DNA of 64,000 nucleotides from Phytophthora colocasiae (Eukaryota; Oomycota; Peronosporomycetes; Peronosporales; Peronosporaceae), in the NCBI GenBank assembly GCA_018806915.1, contig JAGKQI010000033.1, forward strand, positions 806,001-870,000, in the 5' to 3' direction. Positions 13,158 to 23,624 of the stretch are shown here, piece by piece (within the stretch, counting starts at the first letter, position 1; the number at the start of each line of letters is the position of its first letter). The position numbers and the translations under genes are program-made. The notes below the pieces were generated by a model, which ran no database searches, had not been told where the DNA came from, and was given only the letters and a program-made list of their open reading frames with translations.

Positions 13158-14539
13158 CTAATCCGAGTCCGAATCCGAGTCACCCAGGAGGCCAAACACA
13201 TTCGCTGTCATCGCAGGAGCTGGGGCCGAGATCTTGGTAGTCGGGGGCTCCATACGCTTCGGGCGTGGCTCCGACTTCCGGGTGGAAGAATTCTCTTTAG
13301 CAGGGACGTTACGACCGCGGCCGCCTTCACCACGACGGTCACCACGTCCACGTCCACGGCCGCCACGGAATCCCTCATCATGGCTGCCCTTGCGAGTAAG
13401 CACCGCAGTTTCAGCTTCCGCCTTAGCCTTAGCCTTAGCCTCCTTCTCCTCCTTAGCCTTAGCCTTGCGCTCGAGGTCAAGCGTCTTCTTACGCTCCAGA
13501 TAAGCGGACTCATCGCGAGGCTTCGCACCTCCGAACGGGTTCGGCTTGTGGGAGTCCGAGTCCTTTTTCTCCGACGATGTCGAGCGTGGCAGTAGCGTCA
13601 GACGCTGACGTTCACGAGGACCATCGTTCGACTCTCTAATAATCAGAGACCGCAAGTCAGTATCATCACTCTAACCTCAGAAAAATGCAGGAAAGCACCA
13701 ACCGGCGTTCGCGCTCGCGGTCATTGCGCTTATTGAAAAAGCCATTGTCACGCGGCTTGCGCTCGCGTTCACGGTCCTGCGCCACATCCAGCTTGAGGTG
13801 GCGTCCATCCAAGCTTTGTCCGTCCAACTGCAGAGCCTGCACAAGCTGCTCTTTCTGGGCGAACTCGACGTAGGCGAAGCCCTTGGGGCGGTTCTCGTAG
13901 TCCCGCGGGAAGCGGATGTCAATGATACCCTCCGGTCCGATGAAGTCGGCCAAATCGTCCTCCGTCAGGCGGAACGATAGGTTGCCCACGAAAAGCTACA
14001 GCCACGACACAAAGGTCGTCAGTTCATCGTCACCTCCCCCAGTCCATGAACCAGTCCTCACCTTCCACGGGCCGACGTCCGGCACCGGATTCTTAGGACG
14101 TTCCTCACGAGGTTCACGTCGACGGTCTTGGTACCCTCCACGACGCTCGTCGTAACCCCCACGACGGTCTCCATAACCCCCGCGACGGTCATCAGAGCCG
14201 CGACGATCATCAAAACGACGTTCCTCATACCCGCGACGCGGTTCTGCTCGAGTATGAAGTAATTGTTGTCAATTTTTACTGTAGAATAATGGTAATAATT
14301 ACGCGACAGTATTACCGTCGCGTTGGCGCTCATGGTGCTGGATTTCCTCCTCCTCAATGGGCTGCGGGGTCTCCGTACTAAGATAACACAGTGTTTAGTG
14401 AGCTGTGTCAATGGTTAACGGTTAAAAAGGGGACGTACGGCGGAATCTTTGGGACAGTAGGAAGCGGCTGGAAGTCCACGTCGTCGTCGTCGGCCCAGGA
14501 GCTGGTGCCGCTGCGTGCGAAGCCCAAATTCTGCGCCAT
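13158..14539 (-). CDS. Eukaryotic translation initiation factor 4B-like RNA-binding protein
   Basis: Cofactor of the eIF4A helicase in cap-dependent translation initiation. Five predicted exons on the minus strand: 14439-14539, 14316-14377, 14062-14243, 13703-13995 and 13158-13635. They give 371 codons in one frame. The N-terminus has the eIF4B signature WADDDDVDF (about residue 15). Exon 3 is a run of RG/DRRGG-type repeats. Exon 4 is an RRM with RNP2 LFVGNLSF and RNP1 KGFAYVEF. Exon 5 carries the eIF4B-family pieces RLTLLPR and NPFGGAKPRDE, a charged Lys/Glu/Ala helix, an RGG box and a Ser/Asp tail. The order WAD, RRM, NPFGGAKP separates it from the shorter eIF4H. The exon joins rest on by-eye splice sites. 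Confidence 0.87.
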
Positions 14540-15236
14540 TGCTCTGCTCTTCTCTTGCTTGTCTGGTTGGTTTGTTCCTTTTGCTGTGGACTGATACAGC
14601 GTGTCAAAATGAGGAGGGATGTCATGATAACAGTTAAATTTCAACAATAAAACTTAACGTGTAAATCGACGTGACACCCCGTCCGGATTTAAAACATATT
14701 TACAGCGCTCTTCTATGACGCGATAACCTGCAAGAGCTGCCGTTCAGTCGCGACGGGTTGTCAATCCTAGAACGTGGTGAGTTCCACCAAGTAGTGTTGA
14801 CAATGAATGATCTTGTGAGTGAAGATCATTGAGAGAAAAGCAGATGCAACATTTGCCAAGTGACTGTCATATCCATATGACACGATCTACATAGTTTTCT
14901 TGAAAATGAACTTGTTAAGGTAACTTACCAGTTATCCTAGATTCAAGATATTGCAGTCACTCTATCGAAGCATGAGTACTAATATGGTGTGCTTCCGCAA
15001 TGTTAATGATGTTGTCTATTGTGGTCTTCCATGTAAAAAATTTTTACTAAAAAAAAAACAATGAGGAACGCCATCTACTTAACTGATATTTAGATGCCCT
15101 ATTTCAGTTACGAACTGTTCGTCGCCACCACCAATCAAAAGCGGCCAATCACATCCTGGAACGACAAAATTGCGCTTGACCGCCACAGCATAACCAGTCG
15201 ACGGCACGTGCAGGTGTAACAGGTTCTGTAGCAGCG
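14540..15236. promoter_or_regulatory. Divergent intergenic region between eIF4B and RPF2
   Basis: About 700 bp that must hold the promoters of both translation-related genes. It is AT-rich and contains a poly-A run near 15045. A perfect 9-bp inverted repeat (AATGATCTT / AAGATCATT, 7-base loop) lies at 14806-14830. No ORF of note was seen. The promoter role is inferred from position. Confidence 0.5.
14806..14830. repeat. 9-bp perfect inverted repeat (hairpin)
   Basis: Arms AATGATCTT and AAGATCATT around the loop GTGAGTG. It lies in the divergent eIF4B/RPF2 promoter region. It could be a dimeric factor site or chance. Confidence 0.55.
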
Positions 15237-16262
15237 ATGGCAGGCGGAGGCAAGATCATCAAGAACACGGCAGGCAAGCAGGCTCTGCGCGCCAATAAGA
15301 AGGTGACGAAGCAGGCGGCCAAGCAGAGTCGTAAGGTCACTAGTGTGGCCAAACCCAAGCGTCTGAAAGCCCATGTGCAGCGTGCAATTAAGGCTAAGGA
15401 GCCTAAACTGGTTGAAAACACCAAGAATTTGCTGGTGATGCGCGGTAACAAGACCAATGAAGAAGTCAACGACTTGCTGCGTGACCTACGTATGCTCAAG
15501 GCTCCTTTCGCCAAGTTTATGGGCAAGAAGAACGACATCCATGTGTTTGACGACGAGAACAAGGTCGAATTTCTCACGCAGAAGAACGACGCCAGTCTAT
15601 TCCTCGTTGGCAGCAGCACCAAGAAGCGTCCGAACAATCTCGTGTTCGGTCGCACTTTCGACGGTCACATCCTGGACGTCATGGAGTTCTCTTTTTCCAA
15701 CTTCAAGGCTATCAGTGCATTTAAGTGCAAGAGTAAGAAAGCTCCGGGCTCCAAGCCCAGCTTTGTGTTTACTGGAGACCAGTGGGAAAGTGTCGAGGCC
15801 TTTATGAAGCTCAAGAACATCCTGCTAGACACGTTCCGTGGCACTATCGTGCAGAGCGTTAACGTCAAGGGTCTGGACCACGCTATTGTGTGCACGGCCT
15901 GGAAGGAGAAGGTCTTCTTTCGCTCATACTCGGTTGACTTTAAGAAGGGCGACGAATCCCACCCGCGCGTGGAGCTGGACGAGATGGGTCCTCGGTTCGA
16001 TCTGGAGTTCCGTCGTACTAAGTTCGCCTCGGCTGACTTGTTGAAGGTTGCTACCAAGAAGCCCAAGGGTCTGGCACCCAAGAAGATTAAGAACATCTCT
16101 CGCGACGAGCTCACGGGCGACAAGTTGGGCCGTATTCACATGGACCACCAGGATATTTACTCGATGCAGAGCCGCCGGGTGAAGGCGCTGCGCAAAACGC
16201 CCGCCGACCTCAAGAAGAGCAACGCCGAGGACGCCGGAGACGACATTGAGATGGAAGACTAA
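15237..16262 (+). CDS. RPF2: Ribosome production factor 2 homologue (Brix domain)
   Basis: Assembly factor that, with Rrs1, brings the 5S RNP into the pre-60S ribosome; acts in the nucleolus. 341 codons, no intron. A Lys/Ala-rich basic N-terminus (residues 1-70) is followed by RPF2-type sequence NLLVMRGNKTNEEVNDLLRD and the Brix domain (about residues 85-290), including RPNNLVFGRTFDGHILDV. The C-terminus is basic and ends in an acidic tail. Length agrees with yeast and human RPF2. It is convergent with the phosphoserine phosphatase gene, 149 bp away. Confidence 0.95.
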   Translation: MAGGGKIIKNTAGKQALRANKKVTKQAAKQSRKVTSVAKPKRLKAHVQRAIKAKEPKLVENTKNLLVMRGNKTNEEVNDLLRDLRMLKAPFAKFMGKKNDIHVFDDENKVEFLTQKNDASLFLVGSSTKKRPNNLVFGRTFDGHILDVMEFSFSNFKAISAFKCKSKKAPGSKPSFVFTGDQWESVEAFMKLKNILLDTFRGTIVQSVNVKGLDHAIVCTAWKEKVFFRSYSVDFKKGDESHPRVELDEMGPRFDLEFRRTKFASADLLKVATKKPKGLAPKKIKNISRDELTGDKLGRIHMDHQDIYSMQSRRVKALRKTPADLKKSNAEDAGDDIEMED

Positions 16263-16411
16263 TGTATAGATCATGACTAGCTTTTAGACGAACAAGGCAT
16301 TTGCGTTTTTGATTTCACAAACAGCGCACGAATGCGTAACTTGTTTTACAATGGGTTTTGGTTTCGAGTCGCAAGGCAAGGTTGACTTGCGGTAGTGTTC
16401 GATTTGGCGCT

Positions 16412-16828
16412 CTATTTCAGCAGCTTGGTTAGGTGGTCGAAGTCGGTCACGAAAAGATCAGCTCCCTCCTTCACGACGTCACGGGTTACAATGCCTCCGA
16501 AACCCACAAACAGATCCGCAGGTGGGCGAGCCTGAAGATCTGTGACGCCATCGCCGACCATTGCGATCTTCTCGAAGCCGTGAATCCGCTTGATGCTGGA
16601 AGTTCGCAAATAAATGTCAGTAAATACAAGAACATAAAACAACAACTTCTGCGATCAACATACACATCAATGGCTTTAGCCTTGCCGCCGTCACGTGACG
16701 TAAGCTCTGCGTCATCAAAGCCGCTGTAGTTTCCGTCGTCATCGAAGAAGATCGTATTGGCATAGATGCTGGACAAGGGGATGCCCACCTCTTCGGCGAC
16801 AGGCTCAATCATGAGACGGAATCCACCC
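16412..16828 (-). pseudogene. Phosphoserine phosphatase, 3' fragment (rest of exon 4 plus exon 5)
   Basis: C-terminal part of a HAD-family phosphoserine phosphatase (last step of serine synthesis, EC 3.1.3.3). Exon 4 continues at 16664-16828, an intron with a GTATGT donor follows, and exon 5 is 16412-16595. The HAD motif MVGDGVTD and the closing DFDHLTKLLK are intact. It begins inside the VSGGF motif, exactly where the copia LTR starts. Removing the element and one copy of CACCC joins it in frame to the part at 23620-24312, for 253 codons. No start of its own was seen. Confidence 0.92.
16824..16828. repeat. Target-site duplication CACCC (left copy)
   Basis: Five bases directly before the left LTR. 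The same five bases follow the right LTR at 23620-23624. Five bp is the usual duplication size for Ty1/copia integrases. Confidence 0.93.
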
Positions 16829-17107
16829 TGTTGCGGGGAACTTGGGCGCAGCTTGAAGGAAGTAGGGTAGAAGAGAGAAAAAGAAGAAGTAAGATTAATG
16901 TTTAAGAAAGTAGATAGCTACTCACTAGAAAATAGTATGCGGCATTCAGAAACGTAGTCTAGAATTGCCGCTACCATTCATCGTACTGATGTCACAGACA
17001 TTTTAGTACATTATTTATTAGAGTCAAAAGTACCGTGTCTCTTCGTTATTAGTTTATAGAAGACACGGTGTAGAGGTGGTCCCTGTGAACGAGCCCTAAC
17101 CTCAACA
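16829..17107 (-). repeat. 3' LTR of the copia element
   Basis: 279 bp. By eye it differs from the other LTR only by one extra G near its outer end (GGGG against GGG). It contains a 9-bp stem (ACCGTGTCT / AGACACGGT) enclosing a TATAAA on the element's sense strand. Confidence 0.95.
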
Positions 17108-18575
17108 GCCTCCCTGGATCGACATCAGGGAACATCATTGGATAATAAAATATACGTGTTTTGATTGGTCTGTATAAAACCCTGTTAAAAGTGTTCAGTC
17201 AATCCACAAAATGGCTACACGAAATCAAGTATTTTTCGTTTTTGAAGCTCCTAGAGGCCCTACGGCCAAACGGAGACCGGATTTTGACTCTACTCGCCAG
17301 GGCAGTTTTCTGGCGAGGCAGAGTCCAAATCAGTCATTTGGCCACCTATTGCAGCAGGTGGCAGAATAGAAAGTGAGCCAAATGTTCAAAACGAATTAGT
17401 TTTGACAGTCATAAAGTATGAGGGTACAATTGTTGAAGTTATATAATACATGTGGTTGTCTTATCTGCGTGCGTGGCAACGAGCTACTACATCTACAGAG
17501 GCCAAGCGTTTAAGAAACGCATGTTAAAAAAGGTGCCATCAGGTCTCCACGTGCTCTCTGCAGTTAGGCAAAGGCTACTTGCTATGTTATGAAGACTGTA
17601 GAGCTCATTTTCAATTCATCTCACCTCCGAGGCATCACAGCCCTTCCTCAGCGTGCTCAGCCCTTCCAGCGTGCACAGCCCTTCCTCAGCGTGCACAGCG
17701 TTTCCAAGTCAAGTACATAAGCTCCTGGGGCCAGTCCAGCGTCTCCTGCGTCTGAAGAACTACGCCAGCGTAAGAGGAAGAGAGCCATTCGACCCTGTGC
17801 AGCATTTCCAGAGCTCGGCACTTCGTACAACCTACTGTACCGTACTACCAGGTGACCGTGGTGACCGTGCAGATTGGTCTGGGGCTCCAGTTATTAAACG
17901 CCAGCTTCAGAGATCATGCATCGGTCAGCACAGGTTGCCCGTAAGGACTGTAGCAACTATGGAATATATTTCAAAGGCAACTTTTACCAGTTTCAATCCA
18001 ACTGGTACATCAAGAATAGCTACGGTTACGGAGACAACTACCAGGCTCGATTTCGACCTCGGAGCAGGATGTTCATCTGCTACAAGTCCATCTACATACA
18101 CCGGGTCAACGACTGCGGCATTACAGTGCCGAATTTCGACGCAGCATTCAATCCCGTCGACCACTGGCCACATTTCGCCAAAAGGGTCCATAACCGAGCG
18201 ACAGCGTCGACGTAAGAAGTGTCCGTATTAACTGCTTGTTGAGGACGGATTTTGAGACGCTGTAAATTTGTCGACAAGTAGGTCAACGGAGGTCGCAGAA
18301 ACGACTTTGTCCAGTTCGTCAGGTTGTACTTTTGATTAAGTTCTAAATATATTTTCATTCTTGTTTCTTCACGTTTTGTTTTGTGTAAAAGTAAATGTAA
18401 ATTTGGCGGCTGTGTGCCAGGGAAAACTCTTTGAGTATAAAACCTTACCGTAAGTAAATGAGAAAACCTTTTACTGTTAAAGCTCTAAAGGAAAAACTCA
18501 TGTTACTACGTGACTCTTTATAAGTTGTGAAGTAATATATGAATGATGAAATTTATCGTGTATTTTAAAGTAGGC
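17108..18575 (-). other. Untyped 3' segment of the copia element
   Basis: About 1.47 kb between the RNase H stop and the 3' LTR, far more than a normal 3' leader. It has a purine tract at the LTR edge and short imperfect repeats of a CAGCCCTTCC-containing motif at 17640-17700. An antisense open frame of 192 codons lies at 17653-18231 (+). I recognise no env-like or captured host gene. It may be non-coding, a captured fragment or a nested remnant. Confidence 0.6.
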
Positions 18576-21500
18576 TTAACTGTTAAGTTTAGCAAGAGAG
18601 TGCATACCTAACTTGTTTCTTAAGTCTCGAAATTGGTGCTTATCAAGCGCTTTAGTAAAAATGTCTGCTACCATCGCTTTGGTGTTGCAGTATACAATAC
18701 TAAATTCATGTCGCTCAACCTTCTCTTGTACAAAATGATATCGAATATCAATATGCTTTGATCTCCCGTGTAATTCCGGATTATTCGAGATCTTAATACA
18801 GCTTTGATTGTCTTCTTGAATCTTGACTGCTTTTGAGGTTAAGAAACCAAGTTCTTTGAGCAGTAGCTTAAGAAAAATTAACTCCTGCATGCAGTGACAT
18901 AGTGCAATGTATTCTGCTTCTGTTGTCGAGAGCACAACTGTGTGGCGCTTCCTCGAAAGCTAGGAGATTGGGCTTTGGTCTACCATAGTGATGTAGCCAC
19001 CAACACAGCGTCTTGTGTCAGGGCAATTGGCATAGTCTGAATCAGTGTACGCCGTGAGGTGGTCTGCAAGGTTTGCTGCATTGACCAACTTTGACCCTCC
19101 CAGTAAGAGACCAAGGTCGTCTGTACCTGAGAGATACTTAAGCCCTCTAATCACTGCTTTCCAATGTTCCTGCCCAGGGTTAGCAAGGAATTGGCTGACA
19201 TCGCGCATGTAGAATGCTAGATCGGGTCTTGTGCCAACCATGAGATACATGACACTACCTACAACTTCACGGTAGGGAATACCTTCCATTTGCTCTTTTT
19301 CAAGTTGTGTATTTGGTTGCATTTGAGTTGTAATTTTGGCATTACGGTCTGATGGAGTTGCCACTGGATATGTTACAAGGTTTTTAAAGCGATCTAACAC
19401 TGTGCGTGCATACTTGCGTTGGTGGATAACATCGTTCGGGCTTCGCGGTTTCGTTCGATTGACCAGCCGAGAATGTACTTCACCTCCCCTAAATCTGTCA
19501 TGGAGAATCTTTGTTCAAGGCAGATTTGATCTGACATACAGGTTGACAGTTGGTGCAATGATCAGTAAGTCATCAACATAGACTGCTACGTAACATGTCT
19601 CGCCTTTGAGTGTTGCCATGAAAACACATCGATCTTTAATCAGTTTGTGGAATCCAAGGCTTTCCAAGAAAGCGGACAAGGTTTGATACCAGATACGAGG
19701 TGCCTGTTTAAGACCGTAAAGACTTTTGAGAAGTTTACAAACGAGGCCTTCCTTTCCAGGAACTACAAACCCTTCTGGCTGTTTCATATATATTTCCTCG
19801 TCAAGGGTTCCGTTGAGAAACGCTGTCTTGACATCCATCTGGTGAATTTCAAAATCAAGAAGAGCTGCAATCGTTAGTAGCAGGCGTAGGACTTCCATAC
19901 GGATGACGGGGGCAAATATCTCATCGTAATCAACGCCATATCGCTGTAAGAAGCCTTTGATAACTAACCGAGCTCTAAAGCGATCGATTTCTCCTGAGCC
20001 AGTGTATTTAACAACAAAGACCCACCGGTTTTGGAGTACTTTGCGGTTATTGGGAGGAGGTACCAGGATCCACGTCTGGTTGGTCATTAGGACTGGTATT
20101 CCGAGTCAGCAGCTGCGTGCCACTTATTTGCGTAAGACAGGCGCATCGCCGCATGGTACGTTTTGGTTCCGGCACATGACGAATTGCAAGTAGGCTAAGA
20201 ACAAGACATGTGCGTTCCTCTACTTCCTGGATGTCTTCAAGGGAGTTTAACGCGCCCCTAGATCGATTTCTTCGTCATACCGTGGGCGTTTTACACTTGT
20301 GGTCGACGGTTGTGACGGCGTCTCCGTAACAAAAGAGTATGTCAAGACGCCACGTTCCAGAGCCTCCCAAGAGAAGGAAGCTGGTTCGAAGCGGAAGTAG
20401 ATGCAGATTGTGGTTCTACAACTGAGTTACCTGGAGATTCAGGCTGGGATGGATAGGCTTGTGTTTCCGATGGAACAAATGCTGGAAGTTCATTCGTCAG
20501 CAATAATAGGCGCTTCAGTTAGGTGATCCGGTAGCTGGAGCGGTCCGACGTTACCTCAATATTTTCAATAGTCGGAAAGTCAATCTCATTGAAAACCACA
20601 TCTCGACTATAAACGACACCATGGGTTTGACATCCATGAGTCGATATCCTTTCTTGTGCTCAGGAATTCCGAGATAGATACATAGTTTGGCACGGGGATC
20701 AAGTTTGTCCCTGTAGATGTCGTTGATATGGACATACGCAGCACAGCCAAACACTTTCAGATATTGAACAGTCGGCTTTCAGTTGTACCACAACTCAAAC
20801 GGTGTGCAATCCTGTGTGTTAGCGCTTGGTGTCATGTTGAGGAGTGTCGTAACATGTAAATACATTCTGCCCAGAGTGGTTTGGGAAGCGAGGCATCTAA
20901 CAGTAGCGCTCGTACACGTTCCATGATTGTGCGCATGCGGCGTTCCGCAACACCATTCTGTTGTGGTGTATAAGCATTGGTAAATTGAGCGTGCGTTCCA
21001 TACTTAGAAAAAATAACGCGTCCCAGTTTCTCGTACTCTTTAGCGTTGTCAGCCTGCAAGGCCTGGATGTCCACATCCGGCGGTGGCAAGAGATATTCAA
21101 GAGTATGAACATCACTTCGGAATATATTCAAAGCTTTCATGCGAAAGTCTTTGTAGCATGAGTAGAGTTCACTACGTGCCTTCATCGGATAGGTAAACAT
21201 GTAGCGACTGAAGTCGTCAATGAAGACGACGAAGTAGCGGCAGCCGCCAAGGCTTGGGACGGGAAGAGGGCCACAAATATCAGAGTGAACTTTATGTAAG
21301 GGGCTAGTAGAGCGTTCAACATGTCTATTGGATGGAAAAGGAGCGCGGTGTGACTTCGCGTAAGTACATGCTGTACAAAGAAAGAATCTGGTCTAACTAC
21401 AGCTGGTGCATCCAGTCCATGAAGAGCTTGGTCTTTAGTGAGTGCCTGTAAAACACGGATGTTAGGATGACCAAGACGTTTGTGTAGTAGCATGAGTCGA

Positions 21501-21920
21501 GTCGGCTTACCTGTGGTAGCCACGTGAGCTTCGGCCTTCGGCAGTGGAGAGGCTTCGAATTGATAGAGCTTCGATGTCGCGGATTTCATCGCCTTGATCG
21601 AGAAGCGGTGGTTTGTTTGGACAGTACACATAGTACGTTTAAAGCCAAAACGGAAGTCATCGTCGACAGCGGCAGCGACTGACAGCAGGTTTTACTGCAG
21701 TTTCGGCGCAAGGAGGACATCGTGAAGCGTGAGCGTCCGCAGTTGGCCCTTGGAGTCCGTGATCTGGAGCTCTACAGTACCAATAGCTTCGATGGGGACT
21801 TGCGATTTTCCACCGACAGTGATGCCTCCGCTTGCAGGTGTTTTAGTCTTGAACCATTTCACATGTTGCGTGACGTGGCTGCTGCAACCTGAGTCAATCG
21901 TCCAGCTGAAATCAAAGTCC
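18576..21920 (-). pseudogene. Copia pol remnant: protease, integrase, reverse transcriptase, RNase H
   Basis: Order on the minus strand: protease with DSGCSSH near 21890; GAG-pre-integrase HKRLGHPN (about 21470); integrase core with the NAYTPQQNGVAER stretch (about 20950); reverse transcriptase at 19515-20087 with the YVDD box (about 19575); RNase H pieces at 18960-19400 and 18576-18935 (LSTTEAEYIAL, NNPELHGRSKHID). Frames change between pieces and there are in-frame stops, for example near 21693 just after the protease region. It cannot make a full polyprotein as written. Described only as a broken copy. Confidence 0.9.
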
Positions 21921-21989
21921 TGGCTAGGTTGCGCCGTGAGACTGATAGCGCGGATGCAGCCGTTTGTACATTCGACACAACTGCAATCA

Positions 21990-23337
21990 GGGTCTCTTTG
22001 CGGCGTGACTGATCGTATCCACCTTCATCGCGACAGGAGGATTTGTTGTTGTTGTTGCCATTGTTGTTGTTGCCATTGTTGTTGTTGCCGTTGTTGTTGC
22101 TGCCGTTGTTGTTGCCGTTGTTGCGATTTCCACCGTAGTTACCGCGGCCACGTCCACCACCACGACCGCCGCGACCATTTGGTGCCATGATCCACCTCCA
22201 CGTCCAGATCGCCCTTGGTTGTTGTTGTTGTAAGGATGTGACCGGTAGTTGTGGGACCTCGTAACTCGAAGTTGGCAGGAAGAACAGTGCCTGCCTTGAC
22301 ACATCCATCACGTAAGTCCTTCTGCAGAGTACGGCACTGTCGGATGTTGTGGCGTGGTTTCTGACAGTAGCTGCAGACATCAACGGGGACAGATGCTTGA
22401 ACTGCCAATGCAGAATCCTGAGAAGGAGCAATGAGGGCCCGTTCAGCCTGAGTTGATAGACTCTCAGGTGTCCCTTTGATGCGGCTGTAACGTTCTTGAG
22501 CTTGGATCTCGCGAACCTTGGTCTCAATACTCATCTTGAGTTCATCGTACGGGATATACTTCCGCACACCTTTCCAAACTCGAGATCATCCTTCCAAGTC
22601 TTTGGCATCGAGTGGAACAGGTATAATGACTTCTGCCCATCGGTCAAGGGAGACTCAGTTTGCTTCAGACGCGGCTTTCATCGCGTTTTCCAGCTCGGAA
22701 GAAGCTGGTCAGATCACCGCCTTCTTCATACTTAATCTCCATAAGGAAGTGCTGGATGAAGTAGGGGTCGCCATGAAAGGCTGCACCCTCGTACTTGGTA
22801 CAGATGGCCTGAAAGATGTCGAAGGCCGTTGTCAGGTTCTTGACAAGACGGATATGAGTATCATCCATCGTCTTCATCAGGAAAGCTCTGGTTTGCGCTT
22901 CCATACGACGAAGGTGTCGAGCAGACGGCGGTGTAGGCTTGCGTCCGCTTGACTTGTTTACGATCCCGGCTGGCGTCGCGCTCAGCAAACGGGCGAACGA
23001 TGGGAAGATCAGCGCGCTTGGTTTTCTTTGATGGCGGAGTGTCGTCGTCGTCGCTGGGCTGCAGCTCATCCGAGCTGTCCTCGAAGTCGACCTCATCCGA
23101 GAGTCGATTCCGGCCGGAGAACTTGGCTTGGCAGCTTCGTCGCCGTCGGACTCCAGCCAGGTCGTCGTCAGAGTCTTCATCTTCGTCTTCACTGACCCCA
23201 TTGTAGTCCTTCTTGGTGACGAAACCGAGCAGATGTTTGCCATCGAGTGATGCACTGACTCGGGCCGTCCAGACGTCAAAGTTCTTAGCTCCAGAGAGTC
23301 GGGGGAAGTCGTCACTTGAGGCTTGCTGAGGGCTCAT
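21990..23337 (-). pseudogene. Copia gag remnant with CCHC zinc knuckle
   Basis: Begins with ATG at 23337, four bases inside the 5' LTR edge. The N-terminal part is acidic (Asp/Glu/Ser-rich, 22861-23337). At least two frameshifts follow before the zinc knuckle CSYCQKPRHNIRQC (about 22370), a CX2CX4HX4C motif. An Asn/Gly-rich tract encoded by a GTT-type trinucleotide repeat (22025-22125 on +) lies downstream. Confidence 0.85.
22025..22130. repeat. Trinucleotide-rich tract (GTT/GCC type)
   Basis: Runs of GTT broken by GCC or GCT. In the gag frame they encode Asn stretches with Gly or Ser. It is slippage-prone and internal to the retroelement. Confidence 0.8.
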
Positions 23338-23341
23338 GACC
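23330..23341 (-). other. Copia-type primer binding site overlapping the gag start
   Basis: Minus-strand GGTCATGAGCCC lies directly after the CAACA end of the 5' LTR. It resembles the Drosophila copia site, which pairs with the anticodon region of initiator tRNA-Met (half-tRNA priming). The ATG inside it (23335-23337) is also the gag start. Confidence 0.7.
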
Positions 23342-23619
23342 TGTTGCGGGAACTTGGGCGCAGCTTGAAGGAAGTAGGGTAGAAGAGAGAAAAAGAAGAA
23401 GTAAGATTAATGTTTAAGAAAGTAGATAGCTACTCACTAGAAAATAGTATGCGGCATTCAGAAACGTAGTCTAGAATTGCCGCTACCATTCATCGTACTG
23501 ATGTCACAGACATTTTAGTACATTATTTATTAGAGTCAAAAGTACCGTGTCTCTTCGTTATTAGTTTATAGAAGACACGGTGTAGAGGTGGTCCCTGTGA
23601 ACGAGCCCTAACCTCAACA
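23342..23619 (-). repeat. 5' LTR of the copia element
   Basis: 278 bp, one base shorter than the partner LTR and otherwise the same by eye. TATAAA within the hairpin near 23570 is the likely element promoter. Confidence 0.95.
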
Positions 23620-23624
23620 CACCC
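23620..23624. repeat. Target-site duplication CACCC (right copy)
   Basis: Matches 16824-16828. It sits at codons for the SGG of the phosphatase motif VSGGF. Confidence 0.93.

Larger units (their letters stand above)
16829..23619 (-). mobile_element. Ty1/copia LTR retrotransposon inserted in phosphoserine phosphatase
   Basis: 6,791 bp element read on the minus strand. It has LTRs of 279 and 278 bp that start TGTTG and end CAACA, a 5-bp target duplication, a copia-type primer site next to the 5' LTR and a purine-rich tract (CCAGGGAGG) next to the 3' LTR. Internal order is gag with a CCHC knuckle, protease, integrase, reverse transcriptase, RNase H. Integrase before RT is the copia order. The coding part is broken in several places, so this copy looks non-autonomous. 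A segment of about 1.47 kb between RNase H and the 3' LTR is unexplained. Confidence 0.95.

Noticed and set aside
14058..14411. Separate membrane-like small protein (reverse frame NVVLMIVAALMTVAG...)
   Set aside because: It is a wrong-frame reading of the RGG exon of eIF4B.
16433..16729. Forward open frame over the phosphatase 3' fragment
   Set aside because: The reverse strand carries clear HAD motifs; this is a shadow.
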